Positions 17,613 through 28,023 of a stretch of 45,739 bases of DNA are shown here, piece by piece (within the stretch, counting starts at the first letter, position 1; each line of letters starts with the position of its first letter). The notes below the pieces were generated by a model. It was not told the DNA's origin. It worked only from the letters and a program-made list of their open reading frames with translations, and ran no database searches. This stretch comes from Gemmatimonadota bacterium (lineage in GTDB: Bacteria; Gemmatimonadota; Gemmatimonadetes; Palauibacterales; KS3-K002): assembly GCA_020344015.1 (NCBI GenBank), contig CP070812.1, forward strand, positions 3,295,493 to 3,341,231. The letters are read 5' to 3'. A program made the translations under genes and the position numbers.

Positions 17613-19487
17613 ATGAGACCGTTGACGAGGATTGTCGTTTTGGCCGTTGCCTTGGCCGGCTGCCGCTCGGAACCGCGGCCGCCGGCCGACGGTGGACAGG
17701 TGCTGGCGGCGGGGCTGCCGGTCCCGACGGCGAGCGCGAGCGGGGGCGAGCAGGACTCGACGCCGATGGTGGTGCGGCGGGTCTGGGGCGGCCCCGACGT
17801 CCCTACGTGTTGCGGCGTGTCCTCAGATGGCCGCTACCTGGCTTTCGTCAGCCCGAGCGGTGACCTGGCGATCCGCGATTTCAGTACCGGCGAGGTGCGC
17901 CTTTTGACCGATGATGCTTCATGGATGAATCAGTGGGTGGAAGACGCTGCGATTTCACCTGACGGCGGGCACATAGCCTACGTGTGGTATCGAGATGACC
18001 AAGAGCACCATTACGAATTGCGCGTCGTCGGTTGGGATGGTGGCAATCCACGCTTCGTGTTCGGAGGGGAGTCGTTTGATTGGTACGGGACCGCGGGTTG
18101 GTCCCCCGACGGCGATCAGATTCTCATCTCCGGTTCGGGAGTAGATGGTAGCTACAAAGTGGCTCTGGTCTCAGTCGCGGATGGCTCGGAGCGAACGTTG
18201 AAAGAGATGGGTTCGTCGTGGCGCTGGCCGGTGGCAGTGAGTCTCTCTCCAGATGCTCGGCACCTCGTCTACGACCTGCCCAGAGACAGGTACTCGGAAG
18301 AGCGAGACGTATTCCTTCTCACAGTGCACAGTGGCGAGGAAGTGCGCCTGATCCAGCACCCGGCCAATGATTTCGTGTTGGGCTGGGCGCCTGACGGAAA
18401 GCACTTCCTGTTCGCTAGTGACCGTACCGGAACGTTGGGCGCGTGGATGTTGCCCGTGGCCGAGGGACGGGCTGTCGGAGAGCCCAGGCTCGTGAAGCCG
18501 GACATGTGGCGCGTGTCACCCATCGGCTTCACCAGCGACGGGTCGTTCTTCTACGGCGTGCCCATGGACAACCGAGTCGTTTACGTGGCCAGCATCGACC
18601 CGGAGACGGGTGCTGTCCTGGCGGCGCCCACCGCGGTGGGAGGGGACAACCTAGCCAGAAACTCGTCTCCTGAATGGTCACCCGACGGCCGTTACCTGGC
18701 CTATCTAACGCTGGAAGGACAACAGGCCGGGTGGTACACCGGTGAATACACGATTTCGATCCGTTCGGTCGAGACGGGCGAGGCCCGGCAGCTCCGTGTG
18801 CCGGACCTAGATCTCTTCGGCGATTTCCGCTGGTTCGCTGAGGGTCAGCACCTCTTGGTACCGGGAGTCGACCGCAACGAACGAGACGGAGTCTTCAAAG
18901 TCGATATCCAGACCGGCGAGGCGGAACCGCTGCCAGCGTTTTGGGACATCGAGATTGCACGACTGATCGATTGGGCGCCGGACGCCGGCTCCGTTTACTA
19001 CCGAGTCTGGCAGGGCGAAGAGACACGAATCGCGGTGATGGATTTGGAGCGCGGTGTACAGCGAGTGCTCTCGGATGAGTACCCCAACCCGCCGGTTGCC
19101 CTCTCACCGGACGGCCGACAACTAGCCTTCGCCGTCGGAGGTGGAGGTGAGCGCAGCTTGATGTTGATGCCGGCGACTGGAGGCGTTCCCCGTGAACTGC
19201 ACCGGTTTCAGACCGAGAAGAATTACAACGTATTCGATATCACCTGGTCGGTCGACGGCCGATATCTCCTGTATGTCAGACCGTGGGACGGTGCCGTTGA
19301 GCTGTGGCGCGTTCCGGGAGTCGGCGGAGAGCCGGAGAAGTTGGATCTGTCGGCGAACCGAATCTCGAAGATCCGCTTCCACCCCGATGGCCGGCGTATC
19401 GCCTTCGAAGCGGGGAGCAGAGGTGCCGAGATCTGGGTGATGGAGAACTTTCTGCCGGAAACGCCCGGCGCACCCGATGAAGAATAG
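17613..19487 (+). CDS. PD40/TolB-like beta-propeller lipoprotein A
   Basis: A 624-residue protein with a lipoprotein signal (LALAGC, about C17). Repeated blades carry the PD40 signature SPDGRxLAF/Y (for example near residues 70, 118, 355 and 510). The protein ends in AEIWVMENFLP. Repeats fill nearly the whole length with no peptidase, kinase or other catalytic domain, so it is probably a binding or scaffolding protein on the periplasmic or outer-surface side. Start ATG 17613 has GAGAGGAAG at good spacing. It is the first gene after the sigma-54 promoter and is followed, 12 nt after its stop, by a full-length paralogue. Both carry an almost identical segment around HLLFASDRTGT and KPDMWRV. Ligand unknown. 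Confidence 0.8.
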   Translation: MRPLTRIVVLAVALAGCRSEPRPPADGGQVLAAGLPVPTASASGGEQDSTPMVVRRVWGGPDVPTCCGVSSDGRYLAFVSPSGDLAIRDFSTGEVRLLTDDASWMNQWVEDAAISPDGGHIAYVWYRDDQEHHYELRVVGWDGGNPRFVFGGESFDWYGTAGWSPDGDQILISGSGVDGSYKVALVSVADGSERTLKEMGSSWRWPVAVSLSPDARHLVYDLPRDRYSEERDVFLLTVHSGEEVRLIQHPANDFVLGWAPDGKHFLFASDRTGTLGAWMLPVAEGRAVGEPRLVKPDMWRVSPIGFTSDGSFFYGVPMDNRVVYVASIDPETGAVLAAPTAVGGDNLARNSSPEWSPDGRYLAYLTLEGQQAGWYTGEYTISIRSVETGEARQLRVPDLDLFGDFRWFAEGQHLLVPGVDRNERDGVFKVDIQTGEAEPLPAFWDIEIARLIDWAPDAGSVYYRVWQGEETRIAVMDLERGVQRVLSDEYPNPPVALSPDGRQLAFAVGGGGERSLMLMPATGGVPRELHRFQTEKNYNVFDITWSVDGRYLLYVRPWDGAVELWRVPGVGGEPEKLDLSANRISKIRFHPDGRRIAFEAGSRGAEIWVMENFLPETPGAPDEE

Positions 19488-19499
19488 GAGATGGATGCC

Positions 19500-21371
19500 A
19501 TGAGAAGGGCAATCGGCATTCTTGTTCTGGGAGTTGTCGCCTTGTCGGGCTGCAGCTCGGAGGGATCGCGCTCCGTCGACACCGGCGAGGGCGATCTGTT
19601 AGCGGCCGGGATTCCGGGCGCTGTTGCGGCGACGGTACCGGCCGATCAGGACTCCACGCCGCTGGTGGCGCGACGCGTCTGGGCCGACGCGACCCCGTTC
19701 GCCTCGCCCTTTCCCGACGGGCGATACCTGGCGCACGCGGCCGGCCCTCACCTGGCGGTTCGCGATCTTCGGACGGGTGAGAGCCGCCTACTGACGGACA
19801 AGAGTCTGTGGCAGTTGGAGTATTCCAGCGTGTCCCCGGACGGCGAGCTGATCGCCTACTCCTGGTGGAACGACGCAGGTGGGATCGAGTTACGGGTCAT
19901 CGGCGTAGACGGCTCGCAGCCGCGCGTCCTCTACAGCGACGAGTCGGTGACATGGCTGGCGCCGCACGGTTGGTCGCCAGATGGCGAGAATATCCTGGCC
20001 GTCTTTACTGGCGAGGAGCGAGGAAGAGAGATCGTACTCGTCTCGGCGAAAGACGGTGCCGTTCGTGTAGTCAAGACTTTCGACTCTGGCGTACTACGTG
20101 AACTGAGCTTCGCGCCCGATGGGGAGTTTATCGCCTACGATTGGCGACCCGACCGCGGGGTCCCCGGCGACATATTCGCGATCGATGTGGATGGAGGACG
20201 CGAAACCACTCTTGTGCAGCACCCCGCTGACGACGTGCTCCTCGGTTGGGCGCCGGACGGCGGGCACCTCCTGTTCGCCTCCGACCGGACGGGGACCATG
20301 GGCGCCTGGCTGCTGCCCGTCGCCGGTGGCGAGGCGAATGGGGAGCCGAGGCTGATAAAGCCTGACATGTGGCGAGTGATGCCGCTGGGCTTCACTCGGG
20401 ACGGCTCGTTCTTCTACACCGTGACGACGTCGGCCTGGGACGTGTACATGGCGAAGCTCGATCCTGAAACCAGTGCGCTGGTCGATGCGCCGACCCCGGC
20501 CACCGGGCGCTTTGTAGGTGGGAACGGCGGACCCAGGTGGTCACCTGACGGTCGCTACCTGGCCTGGCGCTCGCAGCGCGGTGACCATCCGAGACAGGGC
20601 GTCTTCATGATCCGTTCGCTGGAGACCGGTGAGACGCGAGAGCTCGACCCAGGCTTCATCGAGATATCTCGCTTCCCCGGGTGGTCACCGGACGGCAGCG
20701 CCTTACTGGTGAAGGCGCGGGAGGAAGGTAGCGGCTCGTACCTGTTCAGGGTCGACGTGCAGACGGGCGCTGCCGAACCCCTCGTCCAAGTCGACACATA
20801 CGAGGGCCGCTGGGCCGACTGGTCGGCCGACGGGAGGTCGATCTACTACAGCATCGAGTACTACGACGGGGAAGGTGGGGGGTCACCGCGAATCGTGACC
20901 CGCGACCTGGAGAGCGGGAGCGAGGTAGTGCTCTACCGCGCTCCGGAGCCGGCGCTCATGGGACCAGGCAACGTCGCGCTGTCGCCCGACCGCCGGAAGC
21001 TGGCCCTGTATCTCGCGCCGGAGGATACGACAAAGGCTAGTAGCCTCATGTTGGTGCCCGTGGTAGGCGGAACGCCTAGGGAGTTGCACCGTTTCGCGTC
21101 CGACGCCCCCGGCCCCAGTAACCTGACCTGGACACCGGATGGCCGCCACCTGGTCTACACGACGTTTTGGGATGCTGCCGGACTCTGGCGCCTGCCGGTG
21201 GAGGGCGGTGTCCCCGAGCGGCTCGGGTGGGAGGGGATGGACAAGCAGCGAGATATCCGATTCCATCCGGATGGCCAGCGAATCGCTTTCACCGCTGGCG
21301 GTTACGCGTTCGAGATCTGGGTGATGGAGGACTTCCTGCCAGGGTATCGGGCGGGCGAGGAAACGCGATAG
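19500..21371 (+). CDS. PD40/TolB-like beta-propeller lipoprotein B (paralogue of A)
   Basis: A 623-residue protein with a lipobox (LSGC) at about residues 15-18. It matches the upstream gene end to end: an N-terminal linker of Gly/Ala/Asp, then DQDSTPLVARRVW, PD40 blades (SPDGRYLAW, SPDGELIAY) and the C-terminal FEIWVMEDFLP. ATG 19500 is preferred over 19491 because the AGGAG (19486-19490) abuts 19491 but lies 9 nt from 19500. The two genes form one transcription unit behind the sigma-54 promoter. Duplication followed by divergence suggests two related ligands or a heteromeric assembly; this is inference. Confidence 0.8.
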   Translation: MRRAIGILVLGVVALSGCSSEGSRSVDTGEGDLLAAGIPGAVAATVPADQDSTPLVARRVWADATPFASPFPDGRYLAHAAGPHLAVRDLRTGESRLLTDKSLWQLEYSSVSPDGELIAYSWWNDAGGIELRVIGVDGSQPRVLYSDESVTWLAPHGWSPDGENILAVFTGEERGREIVLVSAKDGAVRVVKTFDSGVLRELSFAPDGEFIAYDWRPDRGVPGDIFAIDVDGGRETTLVQHPADDVLLGWAPDGGHLLFASDRTGTMGAWLLPVAGGEANGEPRLIKPDMWRVMPLGFTRDGSFFYTVTTSAWDVYMAKLDPETSALVDAPTPATGRFVGGNGGPRWSPDGRYLAWRSQRGDHPRQGVFMIRSLETGETRELDPGFIEISRFPGWSPDGSALLVKAREEGSGSYLFRVDVQTGAAEPLVQVDTYEGRWADWSADGRSIYYSIEYYDGEGGGSPRIVTRDLESGSEVVLYRAPEPALMGPGNVALSPDRRKLALYLAPEDTTKASSLMLVPVVGGTPRELHRFASDAPGPSNLTWTPDGRHLVYTTFWDAAGLWRLPVEGGVPERLGWEGMDKQRDIRFHPDGQRIAFTAGGYAFEIWVMEDFLPGYRAGEETR

Positions 21372-21452
21372 TGGACGGGGCGGCCGCGAATCGGCAAATT
21401 ACAGTTATAGCGGGTAGTGATTCCCACAGGCCGTCAGGCCGCCTAGCCCATT

Positions 21453-21956
21453 ATGAAGAGCTACTGGCTGTTGCCGATCTTGCTGCTGGCCGCCGCCGCT
21501 GGCTGTTCCATGCCCGTACTGTACGATACTGCGGGCCGGCCGGTGAAAGATCCGCAATTCCAGGCCCATGCCGATTGGCTGTGGCTGGCGGTGGATTCGG
21601 GGGCGGGTGGCATCCGTGTGGTGGTGGAGATGCAGATGGCGGCGCCGGGTGGCGAGGTTCGGAGCTGGGATGCGGCCGGGCTCAGGCTGTGGACCGGCGA
21701 CGGAAAACCGCTCGCGCCCACGCGGTTCAGACGCAGTAACGTTCGTTGCTGGCCGGACGCGCCGCGGGGAGCGCGGTGCCGGGGGACCCCCGACGACCCA
21801 AAATACTGCATCTGGCAGATGCAGCCGTGGGAATCGGAGTGCTACTACATCCTGTGCGCCGAATTCGCCCTCGATCAGCTACCCAACCCGGACGAGCCGA
21901 TCGTCGTAAGAGTGGGCAGCCTGCTGAAGGTGTTGCAGTTGGCTGCTGCCAGGTGA
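21453..21956 (+). CDS. Hypothetical lipoprotein before the sigma-54 activator
   Basis: A 167-residue protein with a lipoprotein signal (AAAAGC, C18). No recognised domain. It contains six cysteines after the lipobox, within NVRCW, GARCRG, KYCIW, SECYYILC and neighbouring sequence, which could form disulfides in the periplasm; beta-strand-like segments surround them. It starts at ATG 21453 without a visible ribosome site. It lies 81 bp after propeller B and 34 bp before the response regulator, so it is probably part of this sensing locus. Function unknown. Confidence 0.6.
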   Translation: MKSYWLLPILLLAAAAGCSMPVLYDTAGRPVKDPQFQAHADWLWLAVDSGAGGIRVVVEMQMAAPGGEVRSWDAAGLRLWTGDGKPLAPTRFRRSNVRCWPDAPRGARCRGTPDDPKYCIWQMQPWESECYYILCAEFALDQLPNPDEPIVVRVGSLLKVLQLAAAR

Positions 21957-21990
21957 GGGCGACGACTCGTCCCGATAACTCGATCCCCTA

Positions 21991-23319
<1,329 letters not shown>

Positions 23320-23693
23320 AGGTCGGCGGCGGTAGTGGTCGGGCGCGGCGATGGGCCCTCGCTTCATGTCGCCCGGGGTCGGTCGGAGGCGGGAGAACCA
23401 CTCGCTCCGGGCTCGCGCCACCTTGGGAGGGCGACCGAACCCTCAGTGGTGAGTTCGCGACCTCCGCGAGCTGGTTCTCCCGGCCTCCTCCCTGTCGGCA
23501 GGGCTCGTGGCCCACCGCCGCGCCGTCACCGTCCCGGCCTCCGGTCTGCACCGGCCGAACTGGCGTCCCGGCCCGAAGTGCCCCAATCTGTCCGGCAACC
23601 TTCCGGTGCCCCTGCGGGTCTAATCCTCAGAGCGGCGCCGGGGCGGCGACGCTGCAACTGCCATCACAGACCCAAGAATCCAGGAGATGAAGG
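23320..23693. other. 374-bp intergenic region holding a long hairpin element
   Basis: No credible gene. It opens with a GGTCGGCGGCGGTAGTGG tract resembling the heptad repeats, then a CTCGCTTCATGTCGCCCG segment similar to one at 43989-44006. The hairpin element at 23385-23488 follows, and then about 200 bp of GC-rich sequence up to the M16 gene in which I see no promoter. Confidence 0.6.
23385..23488 (+). repeat. Long structured hairpin element, copy 1
   Basis: Outer arms 23385-23405 and 23466-23488 pair over 21 bp with two single-base bulges. Inside, TCGCG pairs with CGCGA, CACC with GGTG, and an apical GAGGG with CCCTC. Two blocks (23398-23423 and 23446-23469) recur in copy 2 on the minus strand (44185-44210, 24/26 identical; 44139-44162, 21/24 identical) with the same 22-nt separation. 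It could be a structured RNA, a DNA palindrome of the REP type or a small non-autonomous mobile element. Confidence 0.75.
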
Positions 23694-25070
23694 ATGCGAC
23701 GCATTCTACCGATCTTCGTCCTGCTGTGCGCGACCGCGGGATACGCGCAGGAGGACACGCGGCTCGTCGTACCGTACGAGCGGTTCGTGCTCCACAACGG
23801 GCTGAACGTGATCCTGCACGAGGATCACACGACGCCCACGGTGAGCGTGAACGTCTACTACCACGTGGGCTCGGGGCGCGAGAAGCCGGGTCGCACTGGG
23901 TTCGCTCACCTGTTCGAGCACATCATGTTCGAAGGCTCGGGGCACGTGCCCGAGGGCGCCTTCGACAATTGGCTCGAGGCGGCGGGCGGCAACAACAACG
24001 GGTCGACGAACCCGGACCGCACGAACTACTGGGAGGACATCCCCAGCAACGCGCTGGAGCTGGCGCTCTTCCTCGAATCGGATCGCATGGGCTACCTGCT
24101 CGATGCCATGTCGCCGGAGAAGGTGGACGGGCAGCGTGACGTGGTGAAGAATGAGCGCCGCCAGTCGTACGAGAACCGGCCATACGGCATGGCCTCGCTG
24201 ATCATTCGCCAGAATATGTATCCGCCGGAGCACTCGTATCACTGGCCGACAATCGGATCGCAGGAGGACCTGTCGGCGGCCAGCTACGAGGACGTGGTCG
24301 AGTTCTTCTCGACCTACTATAGCCCGAGCAACGCCAGCCTCTCCATCGCCGGCGATATCGACATCGCGGAGGCACGGGCGCTGGTCGAGAAGTGGTTTGC
24401 CGATGTGCCCGCAGGTCCACCGGTACCGCCGGCCGACGCGACCGTCGCCTTCCTGACGGAGGAAAAGCGGCTGGTCCACGAGGACCGCGTCTCGCTGCCG
24501 CGACTCTACATGTCGTGGCACTCGCCGGCGTACTACACGCCCGGCGATGCCGAACTGGATGTGCTGGGCGACGTGCTGGCCGGCGGCAAGACATCGCGGC
24601 TCTACCAGCGACTGGTCTACGAGCTGCAGATCGCCCAGAACGTCTCCGCCTATCAGGGCTCGGGCGAGCTGGGCTCGAGCTTCGCGATAGTGGCGACGGC
24701 GCGGGCCGGGCACGACCTGGACGAGCTGGAGCAGGTGATCCAAGAGGAGATCGACCGAATCAAGGCGGAGCCGCCCAGTGCTCGGGAGGTGCAGCGGGTG
24801 CTCAACCAGCTCGAGGCCAGTCGACTGGACGGGCTGGAGCGGATCGGCGGCTTCGGCGGCAAGGCCGACCGACTGAACGCGTTCTACATCTACACGGGTA
24901 ACCCGGACTACTTCAACGAGGACCTGGCGCGCTACATGGCGCTCGATCCCGCCGACATCCAGGCTGCGGCGCAGACGTGGTTGCGAGATGACGGGCGCGT
25001 GGTGTTGAGCGTGGTGCCGGAAGGGCAGACGGAGTTGGCGTCCGAGGCGACGAAGCCGAAGACGGACTGA
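23694..25070 (+). CDS. M16 zinc peptidase (pitrilysin family), secreted, catalytic type
   Basis: A 458-residue protein with a signal peptide ending near GYAQ. The inverted zinc motif HxxEH is HLFEH (H72-H76), and the third ligand is probably E154 in VKNERRQ, about 77 residues on, as is usual. Two M16 half-domains (about 25-215 and 230-430) form the clam-shell. It degrades peptides in the periplasm. Start ATG 23694 follows AGGAG at 7-nt spacing; an out-of-frame ATG at 23687 is not used. The next gene is a second M16 protein lacking the zinc motif, as in the two-subunit bacterial M16B enzymes. Confidence 0.92.
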   Translation: MRRILPIFVLLCATAGYAQEDTRLVVPYERFVLHNGLNVILHEDHTTPTVSVNVYYHVGSGREKPGRTGFAHLFEHIMFEGSGHVPEGAFDNWLEAAGGNNNGSTNPDRTNYWEDIPSNALELALFLESDRMGYLLDAMSPEKVDGQRDVVKNERRQSYENRPYGMASLIIRQNMYPPEHSYHWPTIGSQEDLSAASYEDVVEFFSTYYSPSNASLSIAGDIDIAEARALVEKWFADVPAGPPVPPADATVAFLTEEKRLVHEDRVSLPRLYMSWHSPAYYTPGDAELDVLGDVLAGGKTSRLYQRLVYELQIAQNVSAYQGSGELGSSFAIVATARAGHDLDELEQVIQEEIDRIKAEPPSAREVQRVLNQLEASRLDGLERIGGFGGKADRLNAFYIYTGNPDYFNEDLARYMALDPADIQAAAQTWLRDDGRVVLSVVPEGQTELASEATKPKTD

Positions 25071-25080
25071 GGGCCCGTGA

Positions 25081-25122
25081 GCGACGAAAGCGATAACGAA
25101 AACGATGACGATGGCGATAACG
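25081..25122. repeat. Hexanucleotide minisatellite between the M16 genes
   Basis: Seven in-phase 6-mers ending in CG: GCGACG, AAAGCG, ATAACG, AAAACG, ATGACG, ATGGCG, ATAACG. They fill most of the 67-bp gap, leaving only the ribosome site of the next gene. Confidence 0.65.
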
Positions 25123-25137
25123 ACTAGGAGTAGGAGG

Positions 25138-26589
25138 ATGAGAGCGATAGTGGGGGCTACTGTTTTTGTGGCGCTCTTGGCGCCGCGGTTGGAGGCGCAG
25201 GTGCCGGATCGGAGTGCGCCGCCGGAGTTGGGACCGCCACCGGCGCTGGTACTGCCGGCGATTCAGCGGGCCGAGCTGTCGAGCGGCGCCCGCGTGATCA
25301 TGCTGGAGAAGCACAACGTGCCGCTCGTGCAGGTGAACCTGGTGGTGGGAGCGGGCTACGCGTCCGACCCGCAGGACATGATCGGGCTGGCCAGCATGGC
25401 GACCGACATGATGGACGAGGGCGCCGGCGGTCGCGACGCGCTGCAGTTGGCCGACGAGATCGACTTCTTGGGTGCGCGACTGTCGGTACGGGCCGGCGGT
25501 CACCAAACGACGGTATCGTTGCACACGCCGGTCAGCCGGCTGGACCCGGCACTGGAGCTGATGGCCGTCGTGGCGCTGGAGCCCGACTTCCCGGGTGAGG
25601 AGCTGGAGCGGAAACGCTTGGAACGACTGAACCAGATGCTGCAGGCGCGGGACGAGCCGCGGGCCATCGCGTCGGTGACCTTCGACCGGACGCTGTACCC
25701 CGATCATCCGTACGGTCACCCGGCTATCGGCTACCCGGACGCGGTGAAGGCGATGGAGGTGGGTGATCTGGAGCGCTGGCACGAGACGTACTTCCGACCC
25801 AACGACGCCTTCTTCGTCGTGGTGGGCGACGTGACTATGGACGAGATGAGGCCCAAGCTCGAGGCGCTGTTCGGCGACTGGGAGCGCGGCCGCATCCCGT
25901 CGATCGATTGGCCCGAGTCGGAGCAGGTGACGAGCCGCAATGTCTATCTTGTGGACAAGCCGGGCGCGGCGCAGTCGGAGATCCGCATCGGCCGTATCGG
26001 CGTGCCGCGGTTGACCGACGACTACTACGCGATCGTCGTGATGAACACGATCCTCGGTGGCTCTTTCACCTCGCGGCTCAACCAGAACCTGCGCGAGGAG
26101 CATGGCTACACCTACGGCGCCGGTTCTTACTTCGACTTCGCACAGCTGGCCGGACCCTTCCGGGCCAGCTCCGCTGTGCAGACGGCGGTAACCGACGCGG
26201 CGCTCACCGAGTTCATGAAGGAGCTGAACGGCATACTGGAGCCGGTGCCCGAAGAAGAGCTGGAGCGGGCGAAGAACTTCGTGGCGCTCCGCTTCCCGAG
26301 CCGATTCCAGACTGTGGCGGGGATCGCCGGGCAGCTCACGCAGCTAGAGCTCTACGACCTGCCGGACGGCTACTTCAACGAGTACGTGGAGCGCATCCTC
26401 GGGATCACTCAGGCGGATGTGCAGCGCGTGGCGCAGAAGTACATCGTACCCGACCGGATGGCGGTCATCGTGGTGGGCGATCGCGCGACGATCGAGGAGG
26501 GCATCAGGGCGCTCGACCTGGGGCCGATCAATAATCTCACTATAGAGGACGTGCTGGGCCCGGTGCCCGAGATCGGCGGCACGCAGTAG
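25138..26589 (+). CDS. M16 family protein, non-catalytic subunit
   Basis: A 483-residue secreted M16 protein (signal peptide ending near RLEAQ). Aligned with the upstream gene, the HxxEH zinc site is replaced by SMATD (S86, T89, D90), so it cannot bind zinc in the usual way. The C-terminal half keeps the R-Y/F substrate-binding region (NLREEHGYTYGAGSYF). In characterised M16B pairs the inactive subunit supplies this substrate site to the active partner, so a heterodimer is likely. Start ATG 25138 has AGGAG at 25126-25130, 7 nt away; an earlier ATG at 25105 falls inside the hexamer repeat and is rejected. Confidence 0.88.
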   Translation: MRAIVGATVFVALLAPRLEAQVPDRSAPPELGPPPALVLPAIQRAELSSGARVIMLEKHNVPLVQVNLVVGAGYASDPQDMIGLASMATDMMDEGAGGRDALQLADEIDFLGARLSVRAGGHQTTVSLHTPVSRLDPALELMAVVALEPDFPGEELERKRLERLNQMLQARDEPRAIASVTFDRTLYPDHPYGHPAIGYPDAVKAMEVGDLERWHETYFRPNDAFFVVVGDVTMDEMRPKLEALFGDWERGRIPSIDWPESEQVTSRNVYLVDKPGAAQSEIRIGRIGVPRLTDDYYAIVVMNTILGGSFTSRLNQNLREEHGYTYGAGSYFDFAQLAGPFRASSAVQTAVTDAALTEFMKELNGILEPVPEEELERAKNFVALRFPSRFQTVAGIAGQLTQLELYDLPDGYFNEYVERILGITQADVQRVAQKYIVPDRMAVIVVGDRATIEEGIRALDLGPINNLTIEDVLGPVPEIGGTQ

Positions 26590-26611
26590 GCAGAAAGAAG
26601 TCGGAGCCGAT

Positions 26612-26649
26612 GACGGGGCCGCCGGCCGACTCGGGTCGATGGCCCCGTC
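26612..26649 (+). other. Hairpin between the M16 pair and the ankyrin-cytochrome gene
   Basis: Perfect 9-bp arms (26612-26620 and 26641-26649, GACGGGGCC type) with a 20-nt loop, extendable through a bulge via GATG/CATC. No T-tract follows, so it may be an attenuator, an mRNA-stability stem or a weak terminator. Confidence 0.4.
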
Positions 26650-26682
26650 CGGCATCGTGGAAACCGGGCAAGGGAATCGAAC

Positions 26683-28023
26683 ATGAAGAACAGCGTAGCG
26701 ATCATCGCATTGGCAGCTTGGGCGCTGCTTGCCGCTGTCCCCGTTTGTGCGCAAGGGGCTCGCGAGTTTGTCGCCGCCGCGCGGCGCGGGGACGAGAACG
26801 CGGTCCGCAGGGCGCTGGAAGCCGACCCGGAGCTCGTCAGCGCCACCGATGCCCTGGGGATGACGGCGCTGGACTGGGCGGCGACGGGCGAGCACTGGCA
26901 CATCTTTCGGCAGCTCGTGGCGGCGGGCGCGCCGGTGAACAGAGTGGGTTTCGACGGTGGCACGGTCATGCACCGCGCTTGCCACTACGACCGTCCCGAC
27001 ATGGTCGAGCTGCTGCTGGAGGCGGGCGCCGATATCGGCGTGCAAAACCAATGGGGCCGTACGCCGCTCCACGTCGCGGCACGGCGCGGGTGCAGCGACG
27101 TAGCGGCGCTGTTGCTGGCTCGCGGTGCCGATCCCGACGCGGCGACCCGTGAAGGCTGGACGACTCTGCACGTGGCATACCGCGCGGGTCAGCCGGAGCT
27201 GGTGGACCAGCTGCTCGCGGCGGGCGCGGATCCGGGTAAGCGGGACAGCGCCAACAAGCTGCCTGCTGACTACGCGTTCCAGCGCCCGGCGGCGGTCGAT
27301 ATCGAGGCGGCAAAGCTGTACGAATACCAGGGCCTCTACGATGTGAGCGAAGATTTCCACTTCAAGGTCTGGGTCGCGGGCGACTTGCTGAAGCTTCAGG
27401 ACTTCGGGGCAGACGAGATATATCCGATGGGGCCGGATTCTTTCTACTGCCGCTCGGAGCCTTGGAGCGTCACCTTCGGCCGCGACGAAATGGGTGCGGT
27501 GCGGGAGATCGAAGTGCAGTTTCTGCGGCGCGCGGTGCGGGGTAGCAAGCGTGACCACCCGCAATACGTCGGGTCGCACGAATGCCGGGCGTGTCACCTC
27601 GGCGAGGCGCACGGCAACCCGTACCTGCGTTGGATCAGCAGTAGGCACGCCTCCGCGTATTGGCGGCTGGCGACCGACTGGGCGCTCTTCCTCGCCCGGC
27701 AGCGGCCGTACTTCCAGGACATGGAGAATCCCCGCGAGGACGATCGCTGTCTACTGTGTCACAGCACTGGCGCCCAGGACCCGGAGGCTCTGTTCGCCGA
27801 CACGTTCGAAGTGGGTGAGGGTGTTGGCTGCGAGGGCTGCCACGGGCCGGGCTCGCTGTACCGAGATGCGGCCATCATGTCGGACCGCGAAGCGTTCCTG
27901 GCGGCCGGCGGCCGGATACCGGATGAGGGAACCTGCCGGGGTTGCCACCGCAACCGGGACCGCTTCCAGTTCGAGGAGTGGTGGCCGAGGATCGCACACG
28001 GCGAATCGGGCGGTAGCGGCTAG
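26683..28023 (+). CDS. Ankyrin-repeat / tetraheme cytochrome c fusion protein
   Basis: A 446-residue protein with a signal peptide ending near VCAQG. Residues about 25-190 form five ankyrin repeats (for example GRTPLHVAARRG, GWTTLHVAYRAG). Residues about 212-290 form a beta-rich module resembling DUF3471 (YQGLYDV, then VTFGRDEMG). Residues 296-425 carry four CxxCH heme sites: CRACH (301), CLLCH (356), CEGCH (383) and CRGCH (418), laid out like cytochrome c554/doubled-CxxCH proteins. It should be a periplasmic electron-transfer or redox-sensing protein whose partner is bound by the ankyrin part. The combination is unusual. It overlaps the convergent gene by 4 bp at its stop. Confidence 0.85.
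   Translation: MKNSVAIIALAAWALLAAVPVCAQGAREFVAAARRGDENAVRRALEADPELVSATDALGMTALDWAATGEHWHIFRQLVAAGAPVNRVGFDGGTVMHRACHYDRPDMVELLLEAGADIGVQNQWGRTPLHVAARRGCSDVAALLLARGADPDAATREGWTTLHVAYRAGQPELVDQLLAAGADPGKRDSANKLPADYAFQRPAAVDIEAAKLYEYQGLYDVSEDFHFKVWVAGDLLKLQDFGADEIYPMGPDSFYCRSEPWSVTFGRDEMGAVREIEVQFLRRAVRGSKRDHPQYVGSHECRACHLGEAHGNPYLRWISSRHASAYWRLATDWALFLARQRPYFQDMENPREDDRCLLCHSTGAQDPEALFADTFEVGEGVGCEGCHGPGSLYRDAAIMSDREAFLAAGGRIPDEGTCRGCHRNRDRFQFEEWWPRIAHGESGGSG

Noticed and set aside
26344..27648. Long minus-strand frame antisense to the M16/ankyrin region
   Set aside because: The plus strand has ankyrin repeats and heme motifs; the antisense frame is a by-product of codon bias. The same applies to those at 24913-26103, 32944-34398 and 36766-37518.
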